Part shown: positions 35,236 to 45,750 of the stretch, in pieces | Layout of the letters: each line of letters starts with the position of its first letter | Position numbering within the stretch: position 1 is the stretch's first letter | From: Actinoplanes sp. TBRC 11911 | GTDB taxonomy: Bacteria > Actinomycetota > Actinomycetes > Mycobacteriales > Micromonosporaceae | Length of the DNA: 64,000 bases | NCBI RefSeq assembly: GCF_012933445.1 | Contig: NZ_JABBNC010000006.1 | Coordinates: 234,405 to 298,404, forward strand | Reading direction: 5' to 3' | Notes under the pieces: generated by a model | The model's database searches: none | Seen by the model: the letters and a program-made list of their open reading frames with translations, nothing else | What the model was told of the DNA's origin: nothing | Translations under genes and position numbers: made by a program

Positions 35236-36732
35236 CTAGCGCGGCTGCTTGATCCAGTCGAAGGTGCGCTCGACCGCCCGCTGCCAGTTGCCGTACTCCG
35301 TGTCGCGCAGCTCCGAGTCCATCGTCGGCAGCCACTGGCCGGCGCGGTGCCAATTGCGGCGCAAACCCTCCAAGTCCGGCCAATAGCCCACGGCCAGCCC
35401 GGCCGCGTAGGCGGCGCCGAGGGACACCGTCTCGGCGGCCAACGGGCGTACCACGGGAACATCGAGCACGTCGGCGATGAACTGCATCAGCAGGTTGTCG
35501 GCGGTCATCCCGCCGTCGACCTTCAGCGTCTTGAGGGTCAGCCGGGAGTCGGCGTTCATCGCGTCGACCACCTCGCGGGTCTGCCACGCCGTCGCCTCCA
35601 GCACCGCGCGGGCCAGATGACCCTTGGTGATGTACGAGGTGAGGCCCACGATCACGCCCCGGGCCTCACTGCGCCAGTGCGGGGCGTACAAACCGGAGAA
35701 AGCGGGCACGATGTAGCACCCGCCATTGTCCGCGACCGTCCGCGCGAGGGTCTCGATCTCCGGCGCGCTGGCGATCAGCTCGAGCTGGTCGCGGAACCAC
35801 TGCACCAGCGAGCCGGTGATGGCGATCGACCCCTCCAGCGCGTAGGCCGCCGGTTCGCCCGCGATCTGGTAGGCCACCGTGCTGAGCAGCCCGTGCGTGG
35901 AGCGGATCAACTCGCCGCCGGTGTTCAGGAGCAAAAAGCTTCCGGTCCCGTACGTGCATTTCGCCTCGCCCGGTGTGAAGCACGTCTGCCCGAACAGTGC
36001 CGCCTGCTGATCGCCGAGCGCCGCCCCGATGCGTACGCCGGGAAATGCCGAGGTGGCCTTGCCGAACACGCCGATCGACGCGCGTACCTCGGGCATCATG
36101 GCCTTCGGGACGCCGAAGAACTCGAGCGACGACGGCGACCAGTCGAGCGTGTGCACGTCCATCATCATCGTGCGGCTGGCGTTGGTCACGTCGGTGACGT
36201 GCAGCCCGCCGGTGAGTTTCCAGATCAGCCAGGTCTCCATCGTGCCGAACAGGACCTCGCCGCGTTCGGCCCGCTCGCGCAGGCCGGGCTGCTGGGCGAG
36301 CATCCAGGCGACGCGGGGCCCGGAGAAGTACGTGGCGAACGGGAGCGCGGAGTCGTGGCGTACCTGATCCGCTCCGATGGTCAGGCTCATGCTGTTGACC
36401 AGCGCGTCGGTGCGGGTGTCCTGCCAGACCACGGCGTGCCCGACCGGCAGGCCGGTGGCGCGGTCCCAGAGCAGTGTGGTCTCCCGCTGGTTGGCGATGC
36501 CGACCGCCGCGACCTGCTCCGGTCCGATGCCGGCCCGGCGCAGCGCCTCCGGGCCGAGCCGTTCCACGTTGCGCCAGATCTCCATGGCGTCGTGCTCGAC
36601 CCAGCCGGGCTTCGGGTAATACTGCTTGTGTTCCTGCTGGGCAAGGGACACCAGCTGACCGTTGCGGTCGAAGACGATGCACCGCGTGGACGTGGTGCCC
36701 TGGTCGATGGCGACGACGTAGCGCTCGGTCAT
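35236..36732 (-). CDS. glpK: Glycerol kinase 1
   Basis: 498 residues, full length for the FGGY family. [15 protein letters not shown] forms the phosphate-binding loop, PGWVEHDAMEIW and WQDTRTD are glycerol kinase signatures, and GTGSFLLLNTG forms the second ATP-binding segment. It phosphorylates glycerol to glycerol 3-phosphate. It lies 20 bp after the IclR gene on the same strand, so regulator and kinase are probably cotranscribed. A second, clearly different kinase is encoded divergently at 38506, which makes this locus unusual. A role for another polyol cannot be excluded. Confidence 0.92.
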   Translation of the reverse strand: MTERYVVAIDQGTTSTRCIVFDRNGQLVSLAQQEHKQYYPKPGWVEHDAMEIWRNVERLGPEALRRAGIGPEQVAAVGIANQRETTLLWDRATGLPVGHAVVWQDTRTDALVNSMSLTIGADQVRHDSALPFATYFSGPRVAWMLAQQPGLRERAERGEVLFGTMETWLIWKLTGGLHVTDVTNASRTMMMDVHTLDWSPSSLEFFGVPKAMMPEVRASIGVFGKATSAFPGVRIGAALGDQQAALFGQTCFTPGEAKCTYGTGSFLLLNTGGELIRSTHGLLSTVAYQIAGEPAAYALEGSIAITGSLVQWFRDQLELIASAPEIETLARTVADNGGCYIVPAFSGLYAPHWRSEARGVIVGLTSYITKGHLARAVLEATAWQTREVVDAMNADSRLTLKTLKVDGGMTADNLLMQFIADVLDVPVVRPLAAETVSLGAAYAAGLAVGYWPDLEGLRRNWHRAGQWLPTMDSELRDTEYGNWQRAVERTFDWIKQPR

Positions 36733-36752
36733 GGATGTTCCCCCCAGGTCGT

Positions 36753-37514
36753 TCAGCCGCGGGCGGCTCCGAGATCCCGGGACACCGCGCGGGCGGCGTC
36801 GCGGACGAAGGCGACCAGGCGCGGCCGCGGTTCGTAGTGGCTGTCGCAGATCCGTTCGACGTGCCCGAAGATGCCGATGGCGCCGACCACCAGGCCGCCC
36901 TGGCCGCGTATCGGCGCGGCGATGGCTGCCTCCCCCGGTGTCAGCTCCTCGACCTCGGCGCTCCAGCCGTTCTCGCGGATCAGCTTCAGCTCGGCCGCGA
37001 GAGCACGCGGCGCGATGATGGTGCGGCGGGTGAACCTGTCCAGCACCTTGGTCGGTACGGCCCCCGCCGCCCGATATGCCAGTAATGCCTTTCCGATTGC
37101 GGTGGCGTGCATGGGAAGGAGCGACCCGACGTCCAGTGTCTGGAAAGTGTCGTCGGGCCGGAAGACGTGGTGCACGATGAGCACCTGGTCGTCCAGGGCG
37201 GTGCCGATGCGGACCGCCTCGCCGGTGCGGGCCGCGAGCGGGTCGGCCCAGTTGATGGATCGGGACCGGAGCTCGTTGATGTCGAGATAGCTGGTGCCCA
37301 GCCGCAGCAGCGCCGTCCCGAGGTGGTAGTGGCCCGAAATGCGGTCCTGCTCCACAAATCCGACGGTTTTCAGGGTCGACAGGATGCCGTGCGTGGTGCC
37401 CTTGGCGAGGTCGAGCGACCGGGAGATCTCACCGAGCGTCAGGCTGCCGGCACCGCCAGCGAGCAGGCGCAGGACCGCGGCGGCCCGCTCGATGGACTGG
37501 ACTGTGCCCGGCAT
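36753..37514 (-). CDS. IclR-family regulator (GylR-like)
   Basis: 253 residues. The N-terminal winged helix is SIERAAAVLRLLAGGAGSLTLGEISRSLDLAKGTTHGILSTL. The C-terminal IclR effector domain follows (LDDQVLIVHHVFRPDDTF, HATAIGKALLAY, GQGGLVVGAIGIFG). In Streptomyces the IclR protein GylR represses the glycerol operon; here the gene is divergent from glpF-glpK-glpD and upstream of glpK 1. Control of both arms of the locus through the dyad at 37559-37575 is the natural inference. The inducer would be glycerol or glycerol 3-phosphate. Confidence 0.9.
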   Translation of the reverse strand: MPGTVQSIERAAAVLRLLAGGAGSLTLGEISRSLDLAKGTTHGILSTLKTVGFVEQDRISGHYHLGTALLRLGTSYLDINELRSRSINWADPLAARTGEAVRIGTALDDQVLIVHHVFRPDDTFQTLDVGSLLPMHATAIGKALLAYRAAGAVPTKVLDRFTRRTIIAPRALAAELKLIRENGWSAEVEELTPGEAAIAAPIRGQGGLVVGAIGIFGHVERICDSHYEPRPRLVAFVRDAARAVSRDLGAARG

Positions 37515-37558
37515 GTTTCGAACTCTATGCCGATGAATGACGAGGTCCAGTCACATTT

Positions 37559-37575
37559 GTTCGACAATGCCGAAC
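37559..37575. promoter_or_regulatory. Dyad in the glycerol divergent promoter region
   Basis: GTTCG and CGAAC flank ACAATGC, giving GTTCGACAATGCCGAAC, between the IclR start (37514) and glpF (37641). A related TTTCGAAC lies at 37516-37523. These are candidate IclR/GylR-like binding sites. Confidence 0.5.
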
Positions 37576-37640
37576 GCAGTTCATTGTCCGTGCCCGGCTA
37601 GCTACTTAGCGTCGGTGAGCATCTAGCTTCAGGAGGGCAC

Positions 37641-38505
37641 ATGGCAGCACGACTGAAGTTCTCGGGGCTCTGGGCCGAGTTGGCCGCCGAGTTCGCCGGG
37701 ACAATGATCCTGATCCTCTTCGGCGTGGGTGTCGTGGCGCAGGTTGTCGCCGGCGGCATCGGAGACCACGACAGCATTTCCTGGGCCTGGGGCCTGGGCG
37801 TCGTGATGGGTGTCTATGTGGCGGCGCGGATCAGCGGCGCCCACCTCAATCCCGCGGTCACCATCGCGCTCGCTGCCTTCAAGGGCTTCGAGTGGCGCAA
37901 GGTGGCCCCCTACATCGTCGCGCAGACGGTCGGCGCGTTCGTCGCCGCCCTGCTGGTGCGCTGGAACTACACCGAGGTCCTGGGTGCGGTCGACCCCGGT
38001 CACACGATCAAGACGCAGGGCGTCTTCTCCACGCTTCCCGGCAACGGGACATTGCCGGTCGGCGAGTGGGGCGCGTTCCGCGACCAGATCATCGGTACCG
38101 CCATCCTGCTGTTCCTGATCCTGGCGATCACGGACGCGGCCGGTACTCCCCCGCTGTCCAACCTGGCGCCGTTCATCATCGGCCTGATCGTGGTCGGCAT
38201 CGGCATGGCGTGGGGCACCAACGCCGGCTACGCGATCAACCCGGCTCGTGACTTCGGCCCGCGGCTGGCCAGCTTCTTCACCGGGTACGGCGGAGCATTC
38301 CGGGATCAGACAGGATATCTCTACTTCTGGATCCCGATCGTGGGACCGATCATCGGCGGTCTCGTCGGTGCCGGCCTCTACCAGGTCCTGGTGGGCCGCT
38401 TCCTGGGTCAGGCCGGAGCGATCGAGCCCGGCGAGATCCCGGAGAAGGGCGGCCAGCCGCTGACCGAGGCCGTGCCGACAGCGACTACGAACGTGGAGGC
38501 AAACC

Positions 38506-38513
<8 letters not shown>
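37641..38513 (+). CDS. glpF: Glycerol uptake facilitator (aquaglyceroporin)
   Basis: 290 residues of the MIP family with six membrane segments and two half-helices. The two pore motifs are [12 protein letters not shown] and [12 protein letters not shown]; the aspartate after the second NPA-arginine (NPARD) is characteristic of glycerol facilitators rather than water channels. AGGAGG precedes the ATG. It heads the rightward operon glpF-glpK-glpD, and its 3' end overlaps glpK by 8 bp. Confidence 0.95.
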
Positions 38514-40023
<1,510 letters not shown>

Positions 40024-40063
40024 GTTGAGTTCGCACGGCTGAACCGAAAGGAAACCACTGCTG

Positions 40064-41764
40064 ATGTCGGCACTCTCACCGGAATATCGGGACTCGGCGC
40101 TGGCCGCGCTGGCCGGCGCCGAGCTCGACGTGCTGGTCGTGGGCGGCGGGGTGGTCGGCGCGGGCACTGCGCTCGACGCCGCCACCCGCGGCCTGTCGGT
40201 CGGCCTGGTCGAGGCGCGCGACTTCGCCTCGGGCACGTCGAGCCGGTCCAGCAAGCTCCTGCACGGTGGTCTGCGCTACCTGGAGATGCTGGACTTCGGG
40301 CTGGTCCGGGAGGCGCTGCACGAGCGGGGACTGATCCTGTCCCGGCTCGCGCCGCACCTCGCCCGGCCGGTCAAGTTCCTCTATCCGCTCAACCATCGGA
40401 TGTGGGAACGCGTCTATGTGAACACGGGCGTCACGATGTACGACGTGATGGCCTGGAACGGTCACCTGCCCCGGCACCGGAACCTGACGCGCCGGGGCGC
40501 GCTGCAGGAGTGCGCCGCGTTGAAGAGCGACGCGCTGGTCGGCGCGATCCAGTACTACGACGCGCAGGTGGACGACGCGCGCCACACGATGTTCCTGGCG
40601 CGCACCGCGGCGGCGTACGGGGCTCATGTCGTAACCCGGACCGAAGTCGTCGGCTTCCTGCGCGAAGGTGAGCGGGTCACCGGCGTACGGGTGCATGATC
40701 TTGAGCACGACCGCACCTTCGAGATCCGCGCCCAGCAGGTGATCAACGCGACCGGGGTGTGGACCGACGACACCCAGGCACTGGTCGGCGAGCGAGGGCA
40801 ATTCCACGTACGCGCGTCCAAGGGTATCCACCTGGTGGTGCCGCGCGACCGGATCCAGTCGAAGACCGGGCTGATCCTGCGGACCGAGAAGAGCGTGCTC
40901 TTCGTGATCCCGTGGGGACGGCACTGGATCGTCGGGACCACCGACACCGACTGGAACCTGGACAAGGCGCATCCGGCCGCGTCCAGCACCGACATCGACT
41001 ACCTGCTGGAGCACGTCAACAAGGTGCTGCAGACGCCGTTGAGCCGGTCGGACGTGCAGGGGGTCTACGCCGGGTTGCGGCCGCTGCTGGCCGGCGAGTC
41101 GGACATGACCTCGAAGCTGTCCCGCGAGCATCTGGTGGGCAGCCCGGTTCCGGGCCTGGTCGTGGTGGCCGGCGGCAAGTACACGACGTACCGGGTGATG
41201 GCCAAGGACGCGGTCGACGCCGCGGTGCACGGGCTGGGCCGTTTCGTGGCGCCGTCGGTGACCGAGGACGTGCCGTTGCTGGGGGCGGAGGGCTTCCACG
41301 CGCTGTGGAACCGCCGCCGGATCCTGGCCGCCGACTCCGGGCTGCACGTGGCCCGGGTGGAGCATCTGCTCGGCCGGTACGGGACGCTCGTGCACGAGGT
41401 GCTCGATCTGGTCAAGGAGGACAAGAGCCTCGGGGAGCCGGTCGAGGGGGCGGACGACTATCTGCGGGCCGAGTTGTTGTACGCGGCGAGCCATGAAAGC
41501 GCCCGGCACCTCGTAGATGTGATGGCGCGGCGTACCCGGATCTCGATCGAGACCTTTGATCGGGGGCTGACGGCTGCTCCGGTGGCGGCGGCGTTGATGG
41601 CGGGGCCGCTGGGGTGGACCGATGAGCAGACCGCCAAGGAGGTCGAGAACTATCGGCTGCGGGTCGAGGCCGAGCGGGCTTCGCAGGAGCAGGTGGACGA
41701 CGAGACAGCGGATGCGATGCGGTTGGGGGCGCCGGACGTGGTGCCGTTGACCGCCGCGATGTAA
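40064..41764 (+). CDS. glpD: Glycerol-3-phosphate dehydrogenase, FAD-dependent
   Basis: 566 residues. The N-terminal FAD-binding motif is DVLVVGGGVVGAGTALDAATRGLSVGLVEARDFASGTSSRSSKLLHGGLRYL, a GlpD hallmark; IVGTTDTDWN and the C-terminal domain common to bacterial enzymes follow. It oxidises glycerol 3-phosphate to dihydroxyacetone phosphate, passing electrons to the quinone pool at the membrane. GAAAGGAAA precedes the ATG. It ends the glpF-glpK-glpD operon; a GC hairpin follows at 41830-41862. Confidence 0.95.
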   Translation: MSALSPEYRDSALAALAGAELDVLVVGGGVVGAGTALDAATRGLSVGLVEARDFASGTSSRSSKLLHGGLRYLEMLDFGLVREALHERGLILSRLAPHLARPVKFLYPLNHRMWERVYVNTGVTMYDVMAWNGHLPRHRNLTRRGALQECAALKSDALVGAIQYYDAQVDDARHTMFLARTAAAYGAHVVTRTEVVGFLREGERVTGVRVHDLEHDRTFEIRAQQVINATGVWTDDTQALVGERGQFHVRASKGIHLVVPRDRIQSKTGLILRTEKSVLFVIPWGRHWIVGTTDTDWNLDKAHPAASSTDIDYLLEHVNKVLQTPLSRSDVQGVYAGLRPLLAGESDMTSKLSREHLVGSPVPGLVVVAGGKYTTYRVMAKDAVDAAVHGLGRFVAPSVTEDVPLLGAEGFHALWNRRRILAADSGLHVARVEHLLGRYGTLVHEVLDLVKEDKSLGEPVEGADDYLRAELLYAASHESARHLVDVMARRTRISIETFDRGLTAAPVAAALMAGPLGWTDEQTAKEVENYRLRVEAERASQEQVDDETADAMRLGAPDVVPLTAAM

Positions 41765-41829
41765 AGGGGTGGCCGCGGCCACGCAAGCGGGCATCCAGCT
41801 CCAGATTTCGCGATTTTTCGGATTTGTCG

Positions 41830-41862
41830 GGCCCGAGCCGGTTTGTACGCCTGGCTCGGGCC
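41830..41862 (+). terminator. Terminator-like hairpin after glpD
   Basis: GGCCCGAGCC (41830-41839) pairs with GGCTCGGGCC (41853-41862) across a 13-nt loop, about 65 bp after the glpD stop. There is no clear T-run, so termination strength is uncertain. Confidence 0.55.
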
Positions 41863-41930
41863 TGCCCTCGTTCCTGCTTGTTGCGCCGGCTCAGGTTCGG
41901 GTTCAGGCTGCGGCGTCCGCGCTCCCACTA

Positions 41931-42172
41931 TGTGGCGATCCCGACCACATCCTGGACTTTCTCGCAACCTTGGAGAGTTGCGCCCACATACGAGCCCGCA
42001 TACGAGCCATAAATCTCCAAGGTCCACCAAACGCCGGGAGAAGCGGTTGAACAAAAGCCGCAATGCGGGAGGAAATTATCTCCACAGTGGACGTCAATCC
42101 TACATCGCGGACGCGCAGCCACGATGTGGTCGCCAATCCCGCCCAACGGATGTAGGTCCCACATCATGGGAC
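41931..42172 (+). repeat. Dispersed palindromic intergenic element, copy 3
   Basis: The order of blocks equals copies 1 and 2. TCCCACTATGTGG opens the copy, and ACCTTGGAGA (41967-41976) pairs with TCTCCAAGGT (42014-42023). The loop holds GCGCCCACATACGAGCC; part of it (CATACGAGCC) is duplicated here, lengthening the loop. Downstream come a GTGGACGTC block (about 42087) and GTCCC-N7-GGGAC at 42156-42172. The rest of the gap to 42250 holds no gene I can support. Confidence 0.82.
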
Positions 42173-42250
42173 GCGTAGAGCATGGCGCCCTTCGGATCCG
42201 CAAACCTCGAGGCCCTTCACCGGGGGTAGTGGCATAACCCCAATCGCGCA

Positions 42251-42622
42251 TCAACGGGGTCCCTCAGTGGCGATGAAGAGCTTCTCGCCGTCCGCGAGCC
42301 GGCCGATGCGGTCGCGCATCGGCATCGGCTGGTCGTAGCTCACCGTCCCGCCCAGCCCACAATGTCGGCGAGGCTGAGGCCGTCCGCCCGCAGGACCACA
42401 TCGACCGAGATGCTTGTCGCGGCGTCGAGCGAGCCCCGCACCGACACGCGCGGCGGGTACCGGGCGGCGGCGATGTCGGCGAGGCTGCGAAAGCCGAGAC
42501 GGTCGGCGACCGCCGTAGAAGCTGAACCGGGCGGCCGGATCGGAATGGCTCTCGAACACCACGGACACCGCCCGCAGCGGCCAGTCCTCGCTGAGCATCA
42601 TCTCGTGGACGACGTCCAGCAT
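42251..42622 (-). pseudogene. Uncharacterised protein with two compensating frame breaks
   Basis: Protein-like sequence passes through two frames. It runs MLDVVHEMMLSEDWPLRAVSVVFESH up to about SFYG in one frame, then TAVADRLGFRSLADIAAARYPPRVSVRGSLDAATSISVDVV to IVGWAG in a second. It then returns to the first for SYDQPMPMRDRIGRLADGEKLFIATEGPR and stop. The in-frame alternative for the middle is arginine-rich and implausible. The joined product would be about 123 residues. I do not recognise the family. Either two base-call errors or real decay explain it; the neighbourhood (truncated sigma gene, repeat element) favours decay. Confidence 0.45.
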
Positions 42623-42777
42623 GAGCAGGGGTCGGATGTTGAGGGGTCGATCGGCGGCAGTCAGGGGAGAATCACGCGGGCACCTCCTGTGCGATTCCGG
42701 CCCCGCCATTGAAGATCATCGAACCCAGCCGGTCAACGCCCCCGCGTCGCCGATCTCGCGGCCCGGCCGGGCCTGTC

Positions 42778-43038
42778 CTACGTCAGCGGCATCCTCGGGT
42801 GGTCAGCGGCGAGCATCGCGGACAGGTCGCGCATCGCGCGGTAGAGCCGGGCGGAGGCCAGTGCCGGGGTCAGGCCGAGCAGCCGCGCCGCCTCGCGGGT
42901 CGTCCGGCGCTGGAAGTACGTCGCGACGATGATCTCGCGGTGGTGGTCGGGGAGGTTGCGCAGCATCAGTTCCACGGCAGGCCGCGGGGTCTCACGGTCC
43001 CCGAGAGGGTCGGCATGTGTGGTCGGCATTCCTGGCAC
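42778..43038 (-). CDS. Truncated sigma factor: region 4 only
   Basis: 86 residues. The body is sigma-70 region 4: LMLRNLPDHHREIIVATYFQRRTTREAARLLGLTPALASARLYRAMRDL, with the helix-turn-helix that reads the -35 element. Region 2, needed for -10 recognition and core binding, is absent, and upstream sequence does not supply it in another frame that I can see. It may be a relic of an ECF sigma factor or a small DNA-binding protein in its own right. A MarR- or LuxR-type protein is less likely from the sequence pattern. Confidence 0.6.
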   Translation of the reverse strand: MPGMPTTHADPLGDRETPRPAVELMLRNLPDHHREIIVATYFQRRTTREAARLLGLTPALASARLYRAMRDLSAMLAADHPRMPLT

Positions 43039-43129
43039 TTTGGTCGCCGGCGAGCAGAGAAACCAGTGCGCACCTGCGGCGTAGTCGGCCGATCACCCTG
43101 GGCTGGTGGCGGGTTCCTACCCTGTCGGC

Positions 43130-43849
43130 ATGCGGTTGACCGAGATGAGCGTCATGGGCTTCCGGACGTCGGTCACCACGTTCCGGCGGCCCGCCGGCGG
43201 GCTGCGCTGGGTGATCATCCCGACGATCCACATGGGGCACGCCGACTACTACTGGGCGATCTGGCAGCGGCTGCGCTCCTGCCAGGCGGTCGTCGCCGAG
43301 ATCTGGGACGGGCCCAGCTCGACCGGGATGGCGTACGCGAACGCCATGCGCCTCGCCCGCCAGCGAGCCAGCCGCGACCTGGTCGCGCAGGACATCGACT
43401 ACGCGGCGCTCGGCGTACCGATCATCTTCCCGGACGACTACCTGGCGCCGGACGCGAGCCCGGACCGCCGGATGTCGCGGGCGGAACGGCTGAACGCGAC
43501 CGTGGCGACGCCCATCCTCGCGCTGCACATGGCCCTCACCGGCGACCGGGACTGGCTCGCCAGGACCAAACTCGACATCGATGACCAGACCGAGGTCGTA
43601 CGGGATGCCGGCGACGTCAAGCGGGAGGACCTCCTCCTCGGCGTGCTGCGCGAGATCGACACCGAGTTCGCCGCCGAGGACATGGAGGTGGCGGTCGTCT
43701 TCGGGGCACTGCACATGCCGACCGTCGTCCGCCACCTGGCCGGGATCGGGTACCGGGTGGTGCCGCCGGAACAGTGGCTGACCGCTGTCGGCTACGACGA
43801 GCCGCCGTACCTGCGCAAGCCCACGCTCGACGGGTGGATGGACTGGTAA
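43130..43849 (+). CDS. TraB/TIKI-like family protein
   Basis: 239 residues from ATG 43130 (MRLTEMSVMG). Two motifs suggest the TraB/TIKI/EreA superfamily: VIIPTIHMGHADYYWAIW near the N-terminus and VAVVFGALHMPTVVRHLAGIGYRVV near the C-terminus. Their GxH/TxH-like histidines are thought to bind metal in family members, which include erythromycin esterase and Wnt-cleaving TIKI proteases. There is no signal peptide. The role in this organism is unknown. It is followed by a phosphotransferase gene on the same strand. Confidence 0.55.
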   Translation: MRLTEMSVMGFRTSVTTFRRPAGGLRWVIIPTIHMGHADYYWAIWQRLRSCQAVVAEIWDGPSSTGMAYANAMRLARQRASRDLVAQDIDYAALGVPIIFPDDYLAPDASPDRRMSRAERLNATVATPILALHMALTGDRDWLARTKLDIDDQTEVVRDAGDVKREDLLLGVLREIDTEFAAEDMEVAVVFGALHMPTVVRHLAGIGYRVVPPEQWLTAVGYDEPPYLRKPTLDGWMDW

Positions 43850-43896
43850 ATCGGTTGTCGCGGGGTGCGGCCGCGGGCCAGGGTGGCCGCGTGCCG

Positions 43897-44757
43897 ATGC
43901 ATGACGACGAGATCGAGGTGGCCCCGGGGACGGTCCGGGCGCTCGTGGACGCTCAATTTCCGCGATGGCGGGGGCTGCCGATCGAGCGGGTCGGCCGGCA
44001 CGGCACGGTCAACGCGATCTTCCGGGTCGGCGACCGGCTGACCGCGCGGTTTCCGTTGCGCCCTACCGCGCGGGAGACGCTGGAGGCCGAGGCGGAGGCG
44101 GCTCGGGAGTTGAACGGGCGCACGCGCTTCGCCACGCCCGAGCCGGTGGTGATCGGTGCGCCCGGCTTCGGGTATCCGATGTCGTGGTCGGTGCAGACCT
44201 GGCTGCCCGGGGTGGTCGCCACCGAGCTTGATCCGGGCGGCTCCGAGGCGTACGGGAGGGATTTGGCCGATTTTGTCGTTGATGTGCGGGCGCTGGATCC
44301 TCGTGGGCGCACCTTTCGAGGGCACGGGCGCGGCGGGGATCTGACGGACCACGACGAGTGGATGGCGACGTGCCTGCGCCACCATGACCGGGACGGGCTG
44401 CGCCGGATGTGGCAACGGCTGCGGGAGCTGCCGCGCGGCGCGGGGCCTGACACGATGACGCACGGCGATCTGATTCCGGGCAACGTGCTGGTGGACGGGG
44501 GCCGGCTGGCCGGGGTGCTGGACGTGGGCGGCCTCGGCGTGGCGGATCCGGCGCTGGATCTGGTCGCGGCGTGGCACCTGCTGGAGGACGGGCCGCGGCA
44601 GGCCTTCCGGGAGCGGCTGGGCTGCGACGACCTGGAGTGGGAGCGCGGGCGGGCGTGGGCGTTCGAGCAGGCCATGGGCGTCGTCTGGTACTACCGCGAG
44701 ACGAACCCGCCGATGAGCCGGATGGGGCAGCGCACTCTGGACCGCCTTACCCGATAG
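43897..44757 (+). CDS. Aminoglycoside phosphotransferase-family kinase
   Basis: 286 residues with the APH kinase fold. A nucleotide-binding N-lobe (GTVNAIFRVGDRLTARFPL), the catalytic loop MTHGDLIPGNVLVDGG, and LDVGGLGVADPALDLVAAW, where the metal-binding DxG is modified, are visible. The family phosphorylates aminoglycosides, macrolides or metabolites such as homoserine or fructosamine, and resistance cannot be claimed. GTG at 43891 is an alternative start. It is 47 bp after the TraB-like gene. Confidence 0.82.
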   Translation: MHDDEIEVAPGTVRALVDAQFPRWRGLPIERVGRHGTVNAIFRVGDRLTARFPLRPTARETLEAEAEAARELNGRTRFATPEPVVIGAPGFGYPMSWSVQTWLPGVVATELDPGGSEAYGRDLADFVVDVRALDPRGRTFRGHGRGGDLTDHDEWMATCLRHHDRDGLRRMWQRLRELPRGAGPDTMTHGDLIPGNVLVDGGRLAGVLDVGGLGVADPALDLVAAWHLLEDGPRQAFRERLGCDDLEWERGRAWAFEQAMGVVWYYRETNPPMSRMGQRTLDRLTR

Positions 44758-44788
44758 CCCGACGGGTCGGTCCGGCGCGTCGCCCGCC

Positions 44789-45652
44789 TTACCCGCTCTG
44801 CGGCATGACGCGGTCCAACGCCTCGTCCGCCGGGCACACCACGTCCGGGATGACGCCGGTCTGTTCCCAGTTGTCCTCGGTCTCCGAGTCGCGGACCTCG
44901 CCCTCCGGCAGGAAGGCCAGCACGCGGCGCGCCAGCCGCACGGGCACGATGTGGTCGGCCGCGCCGCGCGTGGTCTCGCCGATCACCGTCGCGCGGCCGC
45001 GCACGGACAAGTGGTACGCCAAGGCCTCGGCCGACGAGTAGGTGCGGTTGCTGACCAGCACCGCCACCTCTCCCCGGTACGCCGTGCCGAGCGGGAGCGA
45101 CGGCGTCCACCACTGCCGGCGGTGGGTCTGGTAGATCACCTCGCAGAGCTGCCGCGAGTCGTCGCCGAGCAGCCAACCGGCCAGCGCGGCCACGGTCGCG
45201 ACGTCGCCGCCGACGTTGGCGCGCAGGTCGAGGATCAGGGCCGGGGCGCCGACGGCCAGCGCGGCGGCGGCCGCTATGTACGGCTGGGCGAGGCTCAACG
45301 ACTCCAGCGAGTCGAGCCGGACCAGGCACGTGCCGGGCAACCGGCGTACGGCGGAAAACCCGGCGGCCTTCGCCTGGATCTCCGCCCGATCCGGCGGCGG
45401 CCACCCGGGAAGCTCGGGTTGATCTTGATCGGATGACGTGAAGCGAAGCTCGATATGCCGGGAGTGACGCTGCGCCACGGTCTCGATGTCACGCAGCGCG
45501 GCGGCGTCAACGGGGGCCTCGGAGCCGCCGAACGCCTCGGACAGCGCCGCCGTCAAGGCCGAGCGCCGGAAGCCCGCAGGCATCAGCATGCGTAACCGAT
45601 CGGACAGTCGCCCGGTAAGATCGCCGACCGTCCGGGCCTCCTCGATCACCAT
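44789..45652 (-). CDS. S41-family (C-terminal processing) serine protease
   Basis: 287 residues. LILDLRANVGGDVATVAALAGWLLG is the S41 core strand-helix, and SNRTYSSAEALAYHL holds the catalytic serine; GETTRGAADHI and LPEGEV follow as in tail-specific proteases. No PDZ domain or signal peptide is visible, so it resembles the shorter interphotoreceptor-retinoid-binding-protein-like members. ATG at 45652 is chosen with GTGAGG before it. It is divergent from the class V aminotransferase gene. Confidence 0.85.
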   Translation of the reverse strand: MVIEEARTVGDLTGRLSDRLRMLMPAGFRRSALTAALSEAFGGSEAPVDAAALRDIETVAQRHSRHIELRFTSSDQDQPELPGWPPPDRAEIQAKAAGFSAVRRLPGTCLVRLDSLESLSLAQPYIAAAAALAVGAPALILDLRANVGGDVATVAALAGWLLGDDSRQLCEVIYQTHRRQWWTPSLPLGTAYRGEVAVLVSNRTYSSAEALAYHLSVRGRATVIGETTRGAADHIVPVRLARRVLAFLPEGEVRDSETEDNWEQTGVIPDVVCPADEALDRVMPQSG

Positions 45653-45750
45653 GACCTCACGGTAGGTGGCGGATCTGCCCATCGCAGTCTGACCGGCCGG
45701 GTGAACCCGCAGGTCGGAGCTCCGTTGATGCTGTGTAGGGGAGGCTTGCG

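Noticed and set aside
43897..44757. Antibiotic resistance gene call for the APH-family kinase
   Set aside because: The fold is shared by many metabolic kinases, the DFG-equivalent is altered, and no substrate can be read from sequence.
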